A DNA stretch of 64,000 nucleotides from Phaeovulum molybdatiresistens (GCF_023544865.1 NZ_JAMJFX010000001.1:124001-188000), one strand, 5' to 3'. Positions 16,920-26,726 are shown, numbered from the stretch's first letter. Numbers and translations: made by a program. Notes: generated from the sequence alone by a model not told the origin.

Positions 16920-17121
16920 GCCCGCCGCCCGTGCCGTGCCACCGCGCGGGCAAAACTGCGGCAAATTGGCTATCGCGCTGCAGCATTTCAACCCCGCTGC
17001 GCGCTATTGTCTTCTGGACTGACAGGGATGTGATTGCTAATAGGTCGGCCATGTTTGGCGGCACAACGTGCGGCCCGGCAAGTCGTATCGGCCCACCCAA
17101 GGCCCGGGAAGGAGAGATTTC

Positions 17122-17685
17122 GTGTCCCACGCTGAAGAACACGCAGGCACCCGGAGGGATTTCCTCTACTACGCGACCGCAGGAACGGGCGCCGTCGTCA
17201 CCGGCGCGGCCGTCTGGCCGCTGGTCAACCAGATGAACCCCTCGGCGGATGTGCAGGCGCTTGCCTCCATCTTCGTCGACATCTCGGGCGTCGAGCCTGG
17301 CACGCAGCTGACGGTGAAATGGCGCGGCAAGCCGGTCTTCATCCGCCGCCGCACCCAGGAAGAGATCGACAAGGCGCGGGCCGAAGACAATGCCGCCGAC
17401 ATCATCGACCCGCTGGCGCAGAACGCCAACAAGCCCGGCGCCAGCGCCGCGGATGAAAACCGGTCGCTGGACGAAGCGGGCGAATGGCTGGTGATGATCG
17501 GCGTGTGCACCCACCTGGGCTGTGTGCCGATCGGCAATGGCGCGGGCGAATTCGGCGGCTGGTTCTGCCCCTGCCACGGGTCGCATTACGACACCTCGGG
17601 GCGCATCCGCAAAGGCCCCGCGCCGCGCAACCTCGACATTCCGGTGGCGCAGTTCACCGATGACTCCACGATTCTGCTGGGCTGA
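17122..17685 (+). CDS. petA: Ubiquinol-cytochrome c reductase iron-sulfur (Rieske) subunit
   Basis: Carries the 2Fe-2S cluster of the cytochrome bc1 complex, taking electrons from ubiquinol at the periplasmic side. The 187-aa protein has a twin-arginine start ([12 protein letters not shown], residues 10-21) that serves as an uncleaved Tat anchor, the flexible hinge ([14 protein letters not shown]) and the cluster-binding motifs CTHLGC (129-134) and CPCHGSHY (149-156). The start is GTG, preceded by GGAAGGAGAG. The 202-bp gap after petR holds the petABC promoter; a weak CTGACA/TAGGTC pair at 17019-17046 is the best match. Confidence 0.97.
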   Translation: MSHAEEHAGTRRDFLYYATAGTGAVVTGAAVWPLVNQMNPSADVQALASIFVDISGVEPGTQLTVKWRGKPVFIRRRTQEEIDKARAEDNAADIIDPLAQNANKPGASAADENRSLDEAGEWLVMIGVCTHLGCVPIGNGAGEFGGWFCPCHGSHYDTSGRIRKGPAPRNLDIPVAQFTDDSTILLG

Positions 17686-17696
17686 GGGAGAGCACC

Positions 17697-19019
17697 ATGT
17701 CCGGAATTCCGCACGACCATTACGAGCCCAAGACGGGCATCGAACAGTGGCTGCACAAGCGCCTGCCGATCGTGGCGCTGGCCTATGACACCATCATGAT
17801 CCCCACGCCCAAGAACCTGAACTGGTGGTGGATCTGGGGGATCGTCCTTGCGTTCTGCCTTGTGCTGCAGATCGCGACCGGCATCGTTCTGGTGATGCAT
17901 TACACCCCGCATGTCGACCTGGCCTTCGCCTCGGTCGAACATATCATGCGCGATGTGAACGGTGGCTGGGCGCTGCGCTACATCCACGCCAACGGCGCCT
18001 CGCTGTTCTTCCTGGCGGTCTATATCCACATCTTCCGCGGTCTGTTCTACGGGTCCTACAAGGCCCCGCGCGAAATCACCTGGATCGTGGGCATGATCAT
18101 CTATCTGTGCATGATGGGCACCGCCTTCATGGGCTATGTGCTGCCCTGGGGCCAGATGTCCTTCTGGGGCGCGACCGTGATCACCGGCCTGTTCGGCGCG
18201 ATCCCGGGCATCGGCGAGCCGATCCAGACCTGGCTGCTGGGCGGCCCGGCGGTGGACAACGCGACGCTGAACCGCTTCTTCTCGCTGCACTACCTGCTGC
18301 CCTTCGTGATCGCCGCGCTGGTCGCGGTCCACATCTGGGCCTTCCACACCACCGGCAACAACAACCCCACCGGGGTTGAGGTGCGCCGCACCTCGAAGGC
18401 CGAGGCCGAAAAGGACACCCTGCCCTTCTGGCCCTATTTCGTGATCAAGGATCTGTTCGCGCTGTCGCTGATTCTGCTGGTCTTCTTCGCGGTCGTGGGC
18501 TTCATGCCGAACTACCTGGGCCACCCCGACAACTATATCGAGGCGAACCCGCTGGTGACCCCCGCCCATATCGTGCCGGAATGGTATTTCCTGCCGTTCT
18601 ACGCGATCCTGCGGGCCTTCACCGCCGATGTCTGGGTCGTGATCGCGGTGGAATGGGTGACCTTCGGCATCGTCGACGCCAAGTTCTTCGGCGTGCTGGC
18701 GATGTTCGGCGCGATCGCCGTGATGGCGCTGGCGCCCTGGCTGGATACCTCGTCGGTGCGTTCGGGCCGCTATCGCCCGATGTTCAAGTGGTGGTTCTAC
18801 CTGCTGGTGATCGACTTCATCGTTCTGATGTGGTGCGGCGCCATGCCGGCCGAGGAACCCTATGCCTCGATCTCGCTGATCGGTGCGGCCTACTGGTTCG
18901 CCTATTTCCTCGTGATCCTGCCGCTTCTGGGCGTGATCGAAAAGCCGCTGCCGCAGCCGGCCACGATCGAGGAAGATTTCAACGCGCATTACGGCGCCGA
19001 CGCGACCCCGGCCGAGTAA
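17697..19019 (+). CDS. petB: Cytochrome b of the bc1 complex
   Basis: Membrane subunit of complex III with two b hemes and the Qo and Qi quinone sites. The 440-aa protein has eight transmembrane helices; heme-ligating histidines lie in [21 protein letters not shown] and in [20 protein letters not shown]. The Qo-site PEWY motif is present ([14 protein letters not shown]). The length and extra loop match the Rhodobacter-type protein. It is in the standard petA-petB-petC order, 11 bp after petA with GAGGGAGA as ribosome site. Confidence 0.97.
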   Translation: MSGIPHDHYEPKTGIEQWLHKRLPIVALAYDTIMIPTPKNLNWWWIWGIVLAFCLVLQIATGIVLVMHYTPHVDLAFASVEHIMRDVNGGWALRYIHANGASLFFLAVYIHIFRGLFYGSYKAPREITWIVGMIIYLCMMGTAFMGYVLPWGQMSFWGATVITGLFGAIPGIGEPIQTWLLGGPAVDNATLNRFFSLHYLLPFVIAALVAVHIWAFHTTGNNNPTGVEVRRTSKAEAEKDTLPFWPYFVIKDLFALSLILLVFFAVVGFMPNYLGHPDNYIEANPLVTPAHIVPEWYFLPFYAILRAFTADVWVVIAVEWVTFGIVDAKFFGVLAMFGAIAVMALAPWLDTSSVRSGRYRPMFKWWFYLLVIDFIVLMWCGAMPAEEPYASISLIGAAYWFAYFLVILPLLGVIEKPLPQPATIEEDFNAHYGADATPAE

Positions 19020-19036
19020 GGAAAAGGACCGATATC

Positions 19037-19825
19037 ATGAAAAAACTTCTGATCTCTGCCGTTTCCGCGCTGATGCTCGGGTCCGGCGCCGCGCTGGCGG
19101 CGGGTGCCGAAGGCCATGTCGAAGATTTCGCCTTCAGCTTTGAAGGCCCGTTCGGCACATATGATGAACAGCAGCTGCGCCGCGGCTTCCAGGTCTATCG
19201 GGAGGTCTGCTCGTCCTGCCACGGCCTGCAATATGTGCCGCTGCGCACGCTGGCCGACACCGACGGCCTGGGCATGGACCCCGCTTGGGTCCGCGCCTAT
19301 GCCGCCGAGCTGGATGAGGTGATGGATGCCGAAACCGGCGAGCCGCGTCCGCGCAAGGAAACCGACATGTTCCCCACCCGCTCGGGTGAGGGCATGGGGC
19401 CGGACCTGTCGCTGATGGCCAAGGCGCGCGTGGGCTTCCACGGGCCCTATGGCACCGGCATCAACCAGTTCTTCCGCGGCATCGGCGGGCCGGAATATAT
19501 CGCCTCGCTGCTGACGGGTTACACGGGTGAGGAGAAAGAGGAAGCCGGTTCCTATTTCTACGAAAACCACACCTTCCCCGGTGGCTGGATCGCGATGGCC
19601 GCGCCGCTGATGGATGACCTGATCGAGTATGAGGACGGCACCCCCGCCACGGTTGAAAACATGGCGACCGATGTGGCGGCCTTCATGATGTGGACGGCGG
19701 AACCCAAGATGATGGCGCGCAAGCAGATGGGCTTTGTCGCGGTCATCATGCTGACGGTGCTGACGGCGCTGCTCTATCTGACCAACAAGCGGATCTGGGC
19801 GCCCCACAAGGGCCGCCACGTCTGA
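19037..19825 (+). CDS. petC: Cytochrome c1 of the bc1 complex
   Basis: Heme-c subunit that receives electrons from the Rieske protein and passes them to soluble or tethered cytochrome c. The 262-aa precursor has a Sec signal ([20 protein letters not shown], cleaved near ALA-AG), heme motif CSSCH (58-62), the axial-Met region [13 protein letters not shown] and a C-terminal membrane anchor ([18 protein letters not shown]). It follows petB by 17 bp and ends the operon, with a terminator 22 bp downstream. Confidence 0.97.
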   Translation: MKKLLISAVSALMLGSGAALAAGAEGHVEDFAFSFEGPFGTYDEQQLRRGFQVYREVCSSCHGLQYVPLRTLADTDGLGMDPAWVRAYAAELDEVMDAETGEPRPRKETDMFPTRSGEGMGPDLSLMAKARVGFHGPYGTGINQFFRGIGGPEYIASLLTGYTGEEKEEAGSYFYENHTFPGGWIAMAAPLMDDLIEYEDGTPATVENMATDVAAFMMWTAEPKMMARKQMGFVAVIMLTVLTALLYLTNKRIWAPHKGRHV

Positions 19826-19846
19826 TCCGGCCGACATGGCCCCCGA

Positions 19847-19875
19847 ACGCGCCCCACCGGGGCGCGTTTTCTTTT
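19847..19875 (+). terminator. Rho-independent terminator of petABC
   Basis: ACGCGCCCC and GGGGCGCGT form a perfect 9-bp stem with an ACC loop, followed by TTTCTTTT. It is the clearest intrinsic terminator in the window. Confidence 0.9.
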
Positions 19876-19935
19876 GGTCATGGCGCTTGCCGCGTCGCCA
19901 CGATAGGCTGGCGGCAAATCCGGAAAGGAAGACCC

Positions 19936-20667
19936 ATGGCCGAACCCCGCGCCCCGCGCCTGTGCGTCCTGATCGACGCCGACAACGTCCCCGCCAGCTA
20001 TGCCGAGGCGATCTTTGAAGAAATCGCCAGCCTGGGCGAGGCCAGCGTGCGGCGCATCTATGGCGACTGGTCGGCGCAGCGTCTGGGCAAATGGGCCGAG
20101 CGGGTCGCGGCCCTGGGCCTGGTTGCCGATCAGCAATTCGCCAATACCAAGGGCAAGAACGCGTCCGACATCGGGCTGGTGATCGCGGCGATGGATTTCC
20201 TGCATTCGGGCCTGTTCGACGGCTTTGTTCTGGTGTCCTCGGACAGCGATTTCACCCGCCTGGCCGCGCGCATCCGCGAACAGGGGCTGGATGTCTATGG
20301 CATCGGCGAAAAGAAGACGCCCGAAGCCTTTCGCATGGCCTGCAAGCGGTTCATCTATGTCGAGAACCTGGGCGCCGAAGAACCCGCCACCCGCGATGAA
20401 CCGCGCCCCGGCGGCGCCGAATCCCCGCGCGGCAAGGAGCCCGCCAAGAACGCGATCCCGCTGATCGTGGCGGCGATGCGCGCCATCGGCGGGGATGAGG
20501 AATGGTATTCCTTGGGCCAGATCGGCCAGTTCATCACCCAGGCCAATCCCGACTTCGACACCCGCAGCTATGGTGCGGCGAAGCTGTCGGATCTGATCAA
20601 GAAAACCGGCCGGTTTGAGGTGCAGCACGGCCCCGGCGGCCAGCTGACCGTGCGCGATCTGGCCTAG
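19936..20667 (+). CDS. NYN domain (LabA/DUF88) protein with C-terminal OST-HTH/LOTUS domain
   Basis: Putative PIN-like ribonuclease coupled to an RNA-binding domain; 243 aa, cytoplasmic. The NYN fold shows its acidic residues: CVLIDADNVPASYAEAIF (Asp14, Asp16), KNASDIGLVIAAMDFL (Asp78) and VLVSSDSDFTRLAARIRE (Asp103, Asp105). The C-terminal part from about 165 (NAIPLIVAAMRAIGGDEEWYSLGQIGQ to LTVRDLA) looks like an OST-HTH domain. The start follows GGAAAGGAAG. It lies after the pet terminator and converges on tetR with a 4-bp overlap. RNA target unknown. Confidence 0.9.
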   Translation: MAEPRAPRLCVLIDADNVPASYAEAIFEEIASLGEASVRRIYGDWSAQRLGKWAERVAALGLVADQQFANTKGKNASDIGLVIAAMDFLHSGLFDGFVLVSSDSDFTRLAARIREQGLDVYGIGEKKTPEAFRMACKRFIYVENLGAEEPATRDEPRPGGAESPRGKEPAKNAIPLIVAAMRAIGGDEEWYSLGQIGQFITQANPDFDTRSYGAAKLSDLIKKTGRFEVQHGPGGQLTVRDLA

Positions 20668-21281
20668 CCGCGTCTGCCATAGCGCGCCATGAACATCTGC
20701 ACCGCGCCCTCGATCACGCGGGCGCGGTCGGGCGCCGGGCAACAGGGGCTGACGCCGAACAGCAGGCGGGCGTGGATATCGGCCTTGCACAATTCGGCGA
20801 ACTGATCGGCGGCCAGGTCGAAATCCTCGATCGCCAGCTCGCCCCGCCCCGCCGCCTGGCGCAGGTAATCCACCAGCCGTTCGCGCACCAGAAGCGGCCC
20901 GGACTGATAGAATTCACGCCCAAGCGCGGGAAAGCGGTCACTTTCGGCCACGCAAACGCGATAGACGCGCGTCCCGAATTCCGAGGTCATGAAGGCGATG
21001 ATGCGTTCGGCCGCTGCGCGCAGCACCTGTTCAGGTGGCAACGCGGGATCGATCAGTTCCACCGCAGCATCGGCCTGGCGGCGGCATTCGGTCTTGGCGA
21101 CCTCCATGAACAACAGGCGCTTGTCGGGGAAATAGCTGTAAAGCGTCGCCTTGCTGACCCCCGCCTCGCGCGCGATGTCATCGACGCTGGCCCCTTCGAA
21201 GCCGTCCCGCAGAAAGACCGTCCGCGCGCCGTCCAGCACCTGGTCGAACTTGCGGCCCTTGCGGATGGCGGGGTCGGTCAT
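20664..21281 (-). CDS. TetR/AcrR family transcriptional regulator
   Basis: Repressor-type regulator, 205 aa. The DNA-binding domain is clear: FLRDGFEGASVDDIAREAGVSKATLYSYFPDKRLLFMEVA (residues 22-61). The C-terminal ligand domain resembles the AcrR C-terminal families with RVCVAESDRFPALGREFYQSGP. No efflux or metabolic gene is paired with it in an obvious way; its own upstream region contains a 15-bp dyad likely to be its operator. The ligand and targets cannot be told. Confidence 0.93.
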   Translation of the reverse strand: MTDPAIRKGRKFDQVLDGARTVFLRDGFEGASVDDIAREAGVSKATLYSYFPDKRLLFMEVAKTECRRQADAAVELIDPALPPEQVLRAAAERIIAFMTSEFGTRVYRVCVAESDRFPALGREFYQSGPLLVRERLVDYLRQAAGRGELAIEDFDLAADQFAELCKADIHARLLFGVSPCCPAPDRARVIEGAVQMFMARYGRRG

Positions 21282-21326
21282 GGCGGTTCCTTCCGGTGGT
21301 GATGCACGGCGGCACCCCCAGCATAG

Positions 21327-21341
21327 ACTGATCGGTTCAGT
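21327..21341. promoter_or_regulatory. Candidate TetR operator
   Basis: ACTGA-TCGGT-TCAGT is a perfect 5+5 dyad with a 5-bp spacer, 46 bp upstream of the tetR start codon in the gap between tetR and the glycosyltransferase gene. Size, symmetry and place suit autoregulation by the adjacent TetR protein. Confidence 0.5.
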
Positions 21342-21359
21342 TGGGGCAACGGCCGATCG

Positions 21360-22148
21360 TCACACCCCGGGCGCCCGCAGCACCCCCAGCGCGCGGGCCA
21401 GGCGCGGCGCTTTGTGGCGCAGGACGCCGCAAAGCGCGTAATGGGCGAAATACCACGTCGCCAGCGGCAACGGCAGGCCCAGGTGAACGCGATACATCGC
21501 CCAGGTCCCCCGCGCGGCCCGCCCCTTGCCTGCGGACAGCGTGGCATGGCCGTGATGATAGATGCACAGCACCTCATTCAGGCCGGCCGCCTCGGTGCCG
21601 CTGCGCAAAAGCGCGATCAGGAAAGCGAAATCCTGCCGCCGGCGCAACGCGGGCATCCGCCGCGCGCCCAGCCAGGCGCGGTCGATCATCACGGTGGAAA
21701 AGCCCATGACATTGGTTTTCAGGAAGGCCGGCATGGCAATCCGCCGCGGCAGGCCGATGGCCTCTTGGTCCCCGGTCAGATCGTTATGGCGCAGATAGGC
21801 GGTGGCGGCGATCCGCGCGCCGGTGGTCTGCAGAAAGGCGGTCTGGCGGGCCAGCTTTTCGGGCAGCCATTCGTCATCGGCATCCAGAAAGGCCAGCCAG
21901 CGCCCCCGCGCCGCGTCGATCCCGGCATTGCGCGCAGGCCCCGCGCCGCGATTGCCGGGCAGGCGGATCACCCGGATGCGCGGATCGGCCAGATAGGGCG
22001 ACAGCGCGTCCAGGCTGGCATCGGTGGACCCGTCATCCACCACGATCGCCTCCCAGTCGGTCAGGGTCTGCGCCTGGACCGAGGCCAGCGCACGCCCGAT
22101 GACCCCGGCGGCGTTGTGACAGGGGATGATGACGCTGACCTCGGCCAA
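21360..22148 (-). CDS. Family 2 glycosyltransferase
   Basis: GT-A fold sugar transferase, about 262 aa, probably adding a sugar to a surface glycan. It opens VSVIIPCHNAAGVIGRALASVQAQ, with nucleotide-binding VDDGSTD (37-43), NRGAGPARNAGI and the DxD-type motif FLDADDEWLPEKL (87-99). A hydrophobic C-terminal segment (LGLPLPLATWYFAHYALCGVL) may sit at the membrane. The start seems to be TTG, two bases after the aroC stop; the frame is open upstream inside aroC but without family similarity. Probably cotranscribed with aroC, an odd functional pairing. Confidence 0.88.
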   Translation of the reverse strand: MAEVSVIIPCHNAAGVIGRALASVQAQTLTDWEAIVVDDGSTDASLDALSPYLADPRIRVIRLPGNRGAGPARNAGIDAARGRWLAFLDADDEWLPEKLARQTAFLQTTGARIAATAYLRHNDLTGDQEAIGLPRRIAMPAFLKTNVMGFSTVMIDRAWLGARRMPALRRRQDFAFLIALLRSGTEAAGLNEVLCIYHHGHATLSAGKGRAARGTWAMYRVHLGLPLPLATWYFAHYALCGVLRHKAPRLARALGVLRAPGV

Positions 22149-22150
22149 GG

Positions 22151-23251
22151 TCAGCCGATCCGCCCGCGCGCGCCGCCGGTCTGGCCGCGATCCATGAGCA
22201 GATGATCCAGGATCACGCAGGCCATCATCGCCTCGGCCACCGGAACCGCGCGGATGCCGACGCAGGGATCGTGGCGGCCCTTGGTCACCACCTCGACCTC
22301 TTCGCCCGCCACGTTGATCGACCGACGCGGCGTCAGGATCGACGAGGTCGGCTTGACCGAGAAACGCAGGATGATCGGCTGGCCGGTGGTGATGCCGCCC
22401 AAGATTCCGCCGGCATGGTTGGTCAGGAATTCGGGCCCGTCCGGCCCCATGCGGATTTCGTCGGCATTGTCGATGCCGGTCAGGCCCGCCGCCGCCATCC
22501 CCTCGCCGATCTCGACGCCCTTGACGGCGTTGATCGACATCATCGCGGCGGCCAGGTCGGTATCCATCTTGGCATAGATCGGCGCGCCAAGGCCCGGGGG
22601 CACACCCTCGGCCAGCAGCTCGATCATCGCGCCGACGGAACTGTGGCCCTTGCGGATCGCGTCCAGGTAATCGGCCCATTCATCGACCACGGCGGCATCG
22701 GGAATGAAGAAGGGATTGCGCAGAATCTCATCGCGGTCGAACCGTTCGCGGCTGATCTGCTTGGCGCCCATCTGCACCATGTAGCCGGTAATCCGCAGAT
22801 CGGGCACCAGCGCCTTCAGCACCGCCTGCGCCACGCCCCCCGCCGCCACCCGCGCCGCGGTTTCGCGCGCGCTGGACCGCCCGCCCCCGCGATAATCGCG
22901 CAGGCCGTATTTCTGGTGATAGGTGATGTCGGCGTGACCGGGGCGGAACTGGCGCGCGATTTCGCCATAATCCTTGCTGCGCTGATCGGTGTTTTCAATC
23001 ATCAGCTGGATCGGCGTGCCGGTCGTGCGCCCTTCGAAAACGCCCGACAGGATGCGGACCTGATCGGGTTCCTGGCGCTGGGTCGTCATCTTTGACTGGC
23101 CCGGCCTGCGGCGGTCCAGGAAGACCTGGATGAAATCTTCGGAAATCTCGATCCCCGGGGGGCAGCCATCCACCGTCGCGCCGATCGCGGGCCCGTGGCT
23201 TTCGCCCCAGGTGGTGACACGGAACAGGTGACCGAAGGTATTGAAACTCAT
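22151..23251 (-). CDS. aroC: Chorismate synthase
   Basis: Last step of the shikimate pathway: converts 5-enolpyruvylshikimate-3-phosphate to chorismate with reduced FMN as cofactor. The 366-aa protein shows all three family signatures: [18 protein letters not shown], the [34 protein letters not shown] region, and [19 protein letters not shown]. The start is fixed by GAGGAGAG upstream of the ATG. It is divergent from the thiamine operon, with about 95 bp between the aroC start and the riboswitch. Confidence 0.97.
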   Translation of the reverse strand: MSFNTFGHLFRVTTWGESHGPAIGATVDGCPPGIEISEDFIQVFLDRRRPGQSKMTTQRQEPDQVRILSGVFEGRTTGTPIQLMIENTDQRSKDYGEIARQFRPGHADITYHQKYGLRDYRGGGRSSARETAARVAAGGVAQAVLKALVPDLRITGYMVQMGAKQISRERFDRDEILRNPFFIPDAAVVDEWADYLDAIRKGHSSVGAMIELLAEGVPPGLGAPIYAKMDTDLAAAMMSINAVKGVEIGEGMAAAGLTGIDNADEIRMGPDGPEFLTNHAGGILGGITTGQPIILRFSVKPTSSILTPRRSINVAGEEVEVVTKGRHDPCVGIRAVPVAEAMMACVILDHLLMDRGQTGGARGRIG

Positions 23252-23312
23252 CACAGCTCTCCTCTCGCCCCACGGCATAGCGGCGCAGGGGGGCTGGCTC
23301 AAGCGATTTCCC

Positions 23313-23340
23313 TTGCGAAAGGCCACGGCGGGCCTATGTT
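23313..23340 (+). promoter_or_regulatory. Promoter of the thiBPQ operon
   Basis: TTGCGA and TATGTT at 16-bp spacing. A start site about seven bases later coincides with the first paired base of the TPP riboswitch. Confidence 0.6.
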
Positions 23341-23346
23341 ACGGCC

Positions 23347-23432
23347 CACCTCGGGGTGCCCGGCTGGGCTGAGATGCGGCAACGCGAACCCGTTGAACCT
23401 GAACCGGTTAAGACCGGCGGAGGGAAGGTAGC
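23347..23432 (+). promoter_or_regulatory. TPP riboswitch (THI box)
   Basis: Thiamine diphosphate-sensing aptamer. Diagnostic stretches are present in order: the P1/P2 region CTCGGGGTGCC, GGCTGAGATG, ACCCGTTGAACCTGA, CCGGTTAAGACCGG and the closing CGGAGGGAAGGTAG. The aptamer ends about 50 bp before the thiB start codon. In Gram-negative bacteria such elements usually act by hiding the ribosome site; I see no U-tract terminator here, which fits translational control. Confidence 0.96.
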
Positions 23433-23480
23433 ACGGGGCATCCCCGGCCTGACCCCGCCCGTCAGCCATTGGAGACCCAG

Positions 23481-24464
23481 ATGCGAACCACTCTGATGCT
23501 TGCGGGACTTTTTGCAGCCACCAGCGCCGTGGCGGATGAAAAGCCCGTCCTGACTGTCTATGCGCCCGATTACTTCACCTCGGAATGGGGTCCCGGCCCC
23601 GCGATCGAAAAGGGCTTTGAGGCGACCTGCGCCTGCGATCTGAAATTCGTGGCCGGTGACGTGCTGCCCCGTCTGCTTCTGGAAGGCGACCGGACCGACG
23701 CCGATGTGGTCATCGGCCTGACCATCGACGTGCTGGCCCGCGCCCGCGCCACGGGGCTTTTCGCGCCCCACGGGCAGGACAATGCCGCCCTGACCCTGCC
23801 GGTCGCCTGGGACGACGACACCTTCCTGCCCTTCAACTGGAGCGAGACGGCCTTTGTCTATGACACCACCCGCCTGGCCAATCCGCCCAGCTCGTTCGAA
23901 GATCTGCTGAACGCGCCCGATAGTCTGAAAATTGCAATTCAGGACCCGCGTTCGTCGATTTCGGGGCTGGCAATGTTGCTTTGGGTCAAGGCGGTCTATG
24001 GCGATCGCGCGCCCGAGGCCTGGGCGAAACTGGCGCCCAAGGTGCTGACCGTGACTGCCGGCTGGTCGGAAAGCTATGGCCTGTTCACCGATGGCGAGGT
24101 GGATATGGTGCTCAGCTACACCACCTCGCCCGCCTATCACATCATCGCGGAACAAGACACGACCAAGGCCGCCGCGATCTTCCCCGAGGGGCATTACTTC
24201 CTGACCGAGGTTGCCGCCCAGCTGGCCGGCACCGACCAGCCCGATCTGGCAGCCGCCTTCATGGACTATGTCGTGTCCGATGATTTCCAGGGCATGATTG
24301 CCACCGGCAACTGGTCCTATCCCGCGGTCATCAAGGACGGCTTCCTGCCCGAGGGCTTTGCCGCCCTGCCCCGCCCCGACAAGACCCTGTTCTATTCCGA
24401 GGCCGACGCCGAGGCTCTGCGCCAACCCGCATTGGACGAATGGCTCGCCGCCTTCGCGAAATAA
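23481..24464 (+). CDS. thiB: Thiamine ABC transporter substrate-binding protein
   Basis: Periplasmic receptor for thiamine and its phosphates, 327 aa. A Sec signal (MRTTLMLAGLFAATSAVA, then DEKP) precedes LTVYAPDYFTSEWGPGPAIEKGFE, typical of ThiB, and the binding-lobe stretch YDTTRLANPPSSFEDLL, WSESYGLFTDGEVDMVLSYTTSPAYH. GGAG lies six bases before the ATG; a TTG 12 bases earlier is unlikely. First gene of a riboswitch-controlled operon. Confidence 0.95.
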   Translation: MRTTLMLAGLFAATSAVADEKPVLTVYAPDYFTSEWGPGPAIEKGFEATCACDLKFVAGDVLPRLLLEGDRTDADVVIGLTIDVLARARATGLFAPHGQDNAALTLPVAWDDDTFLPFNWSETAFVYDTTRLANPPSSFEDLLNAPDSLKIAIQDPRSSISGLAMLLWVKAVYGDRAPEAWAKLAPKVLTVTAGWSESYGLFTDGEVDMVLSYTTSPAYHIIAEQDTTKAAAIFPEGHYFLTEVAAQLAGTDQPDLAAAFMDYVVSDDFQGMIATGNWSYPAVIKDGFLPEGFAALPRPDKTLFYSEADAEALRQPALDEWLAAFAK

Positions 24465-25984
24465 GCTGGCCCGCGCCGCTGGCAGCCCTGCTGGTGGCGG
24501 CGCTGGTGCTGGGAACGCTCGGCGCGGTGGCGATCCGCGCCGGGGGCTTTGGTGTGCTGCGCCCCACCGACCTGTCGGCGCTGTGGTTCACGATCTGGCA
24601 GGCGGCGGTGTCGGCGGCGGTGTCGTGCCTGCTGGCGGTGCCGGTGGCCCGCGCGCTGGCGCGGCGGCGGTTTCGGGGCCGGGGTCTGCTGATTTCGCTG
24701 TTGGGGGCGCCCTTCATCCTGCCCACGATCGTGGCGGTGATGGGGCTTCTGACGGTCTTTGGCCGGCGCGGCATGGTCAATGCCGGGCTGGAAGGGATGG
24801 GCCTGCCGGGCCTGACCATCTATGGCGCGCATGGGGTGATTCTGGCCCATGTCTTCTTCAACCTGCCGCTGGCCACCCGGATGATCCTGCACGGCTGGCA
24901 GGGCATCCCGGCGGAACGGTTCCGGCTGGCCGCAGCCCTCGGGTTCGGCCCCGGCGACATCCGCCGCCATCTGGAAATCCCGATGCTGCGCGCCATCCTG
25001 CCGGGGGCCTTTCTGGCGATCTTCCTTGTCTGCCTGACGTCCTTTGCCGTCGCGCTGACGCTGGGCGGCGGCCCACGCGCCACGACCGTCGAACTGGCGA
25101 TCTATCAGGCCTTCCGCTTCGATTTCGACCTTGCCCGCGCCGCAAGCCTTGGCCTGGTGCAGGTGGCGCTGTGCCTTGGCGCGCTGGCGATCACCGCGCG
25201 CGTCACCCTGCCCTCCAGCTTTGGCGCGGGGCTTGATCGCCCCCTGCCGATGCAGGCGCCGGGCCGCGCGGCAGTGGTCCATGACATCATCGCCATCACA
25301 ACCGCCACGGCCTTTCTGCTGGTGCCCATCGGCACGGTCCTGGCCCGCGGCCTGCCCGGGATCGGCGCACTGCCCCCAAGCCTTTGGGCGGCCACCGGCA
25401 CATCGGTCGCGCTGGCGCTGGGGTCAACCGCGCTGACACTGGCGCTTGCGCTGCCGCTGGCGCTGGCCGCAACCCGCGCCACCTGGGCCGAGGCGGCGGG
25501 GATGCTTCCCCTGACCGCCTCATCGCTGGTGATCGGCACGGGGCTGTTCGTGATTCTGCGCCCCGTGGTGAACCCCACCGCCCTTGCCCTGCCCGTCACC
25601 CTGGTCGTCAATGCAGCCATGTCGCTGCCCTTCGCGCTGCGCATGATCCTGCCCGAGGCGCGGGTGCTGGCCGCCGATTATGACCGCCTGGCCACCTCTC
25701 TGGGGCTGGCCGGCCTTGCGCGTCTGCGCTATCTGACCCTGCCGCGCCTGGCGCGCCCGCTTGGCTTTTCGGCCGGGCTGTCGGCGGCCTTCTCGATGGG
25801 CGATCTGGGCGTCATCACGCTGTTCGCCGGGGGTGACCAGAAAACCCTGCCGCTTGCCCTGTTTCAACTGATGGGCGCCTATCGCATGGATCAGGCCGCG
25901 GCGGCGGCGGCGGTGCTGATGGCGCTGACCTTCGCCCTGTTCTGGGCCTTTGACCGGATCGGACAACATGCTGACCCTAGATAA
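24440..25984 (+). CDS. thiP: Thiamine ABC transporter permease
   Basis: Double-length permease (514 aa) with two fused six-helix halves. Each half has an EAA loop: RLAAALGFGPGDIRRHLEIPMLRAI in the first and RLATSLGLAGLARLRYLTLPRLARP in the second. The start codon lies inside thiB (25-bp overlap), a strong sign of translational coupling. Together with ThiB and ThiQ it forms the complete importer, so the cell can salvage thiamine from outside. Confidence 0.95.
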   Translation: MARRLREISWPAPLAALLVAALVLGTLGAVAIRAGGFGVLRPTDLSALWFTIWQAAVSAAVSCLLAVPVARALARRRFRGRGLLISLLGAPFILPTIVAVMGLLTVFGRRGMVNAGLEGMGLPGLTIYGAHGVILAHVFFNLPLATRMILHGWQGIPAERFRLAAALGFGPGDIRRHLEIPMLRAILPGAFLAIFLVCLTSFAVALTLGGGPRATTVELAIYQAFRFDFDLARAASLGLVQVALCLGALAITARVTLPSSFGAGLDRPLPMQAPGRAAVVHDIIAITTATAFLLVPIGTVLARGLPGIGALPPSLWAATGTSVALALGSTALTLALALPLALAATRATWAEAAGMLPLTASSLVIGTGLFVILRPVVNPTALALPVTLVVNAAMSLPFALRMILPEARVLAADYDRLATSLGLAGLARLRYLTLPRLARPLGFSAGLSAAFSMGDLGVITLFAGGDQKTLPLALFQLMGAYRMDQAAAAAAVLMALTFALFWAFDRIGQHADPR

Positions 25985-26663
25985 ACTGCACATATGCCAG
26001 GGTGATTTCCACCTGCGCGCTGATCTGACCGTGCCGCGCGGGGCGCGCTGCGCAATCATGGGGCCTTCGGGCGGGGGCAAGTCCACGCTTCTGGCCGCCA
26101 TCGCGGGCTTCCTGCCCCCGGTCTCGGGCCGCATCCTGTGGGACGGGCAGGACATCACCGCCCAGCCCCCCGGCGAACGCCCCCTGTCGATCCTGTTTCA
26201 GGACCAGAACCTGTTCCCGCACCTCAGCGTCGCGCAAAACCTTGCCATCGGCCTGTCGCCACAGCTGCGGCTGAACGCCGATCAACAGGCGCGCATCGAT
26301 CAGGCCCTGGACCGCACCGGCCTGCAGGGGCTGGCCCGCCGCAAGCCCGGCGCGCTGTCGGGCGGTCAACAAAGCCGCGTGGCGCTGGCCCGCGCCCTGC
26401 TGCGCGCGCGCCCTCTGCTGTTGCTGGATGAACCCTTTGCCGCGCTGGGGCCCGCGCTGAAACGCGACATGCTTGACCTGGTCGATGCCATCGCCAGCGA
26501 ACAGGGCGCCACTGTGCTGATGGTCACCCACGACCCCGAGGATGCCCGCGCCTTCGCCGACCTGACCCTGCTGGTGGCCGAAGGGCGCGCGCATCCGCCC
26601 CAGCCCACCGGACCGCTGCTGGACAACCCGCCCCCGGCGCTGCGCGTCTATCTGGGCGGGTGA
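25968..26663 (+). CDS. thiQ: Thiamine ABC transporter ATP-binding protein
   Basis: Cytoplasmic ATPase (231 aa) powering thiamine uptake. Walker A is GPSGGGKS (32-39), Q-loop LFQDQNLFPHLS, signature LSGGQQSRVALARAL, Walker B LLLLDEPF and switch histidine in VTHDPEDA. It overlaps the end of thiP by 17 bp. A TTG 18 bases upstream is also in frame. The operon ends at an inverted copy of the dispersed repeat. Confidence 0.95.
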   Translation: MLTLDKLHICQGDFHLRADLTVPRGARCAIMGPSGGGKSTLLAAIAGFLPPVSGRILWDGQDITAQPPGERPLSILFQDQNLFPHLSVAQNLAIGLSPQLRLNADQQARIDQALDRTGLQGLARRKPGALSGGQQSRVALARALLRARPLLLLDEPFAALGPALKRDMLDLVDAIASEQGATVLMVTHDPEDARAFADLTLLVAEGRAHPPQPTGPLLDNPPPALRVYLGG

Positions 26664-26664
26664 T

Positions 26665-26718
26665 CCTTCATCTTGCCACAAATACCTCACGGGGGTGCGG
26701 GGGTGTGAAACCCCCGCC
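26665..26718 (-). repeat. Dispersed intergenic repeat, copy B
   Basis: On the minus strand: a GGGGG/CCCCC hairpin (loop TTTCACA), CGCACCCCCG, then GAGGTATTTG and GGCAAGATGAAGG. It matches copy A nearly base for base outside the loop. It lies in sense orientation just past the formaldehyde dehydrogenase stop codon and so may also end that transcript. Confidence 0.75.
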
Positions 26719-26726
26719 TGCCCCAC

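Noticed and set aside
16920..17121. A firm petABC promoter
   Set aside because: Only a weak CTGACA/TAGGTC pair was found, so it is mentioned under petA but not annotated as a site.
22149..22679. Longer glycosyltransferase reading frame
   Set aside because: Lies within aroC in another frame and shows no glycosyltransferase similarity; the conserved GT2 start begins only after the aroC stop.
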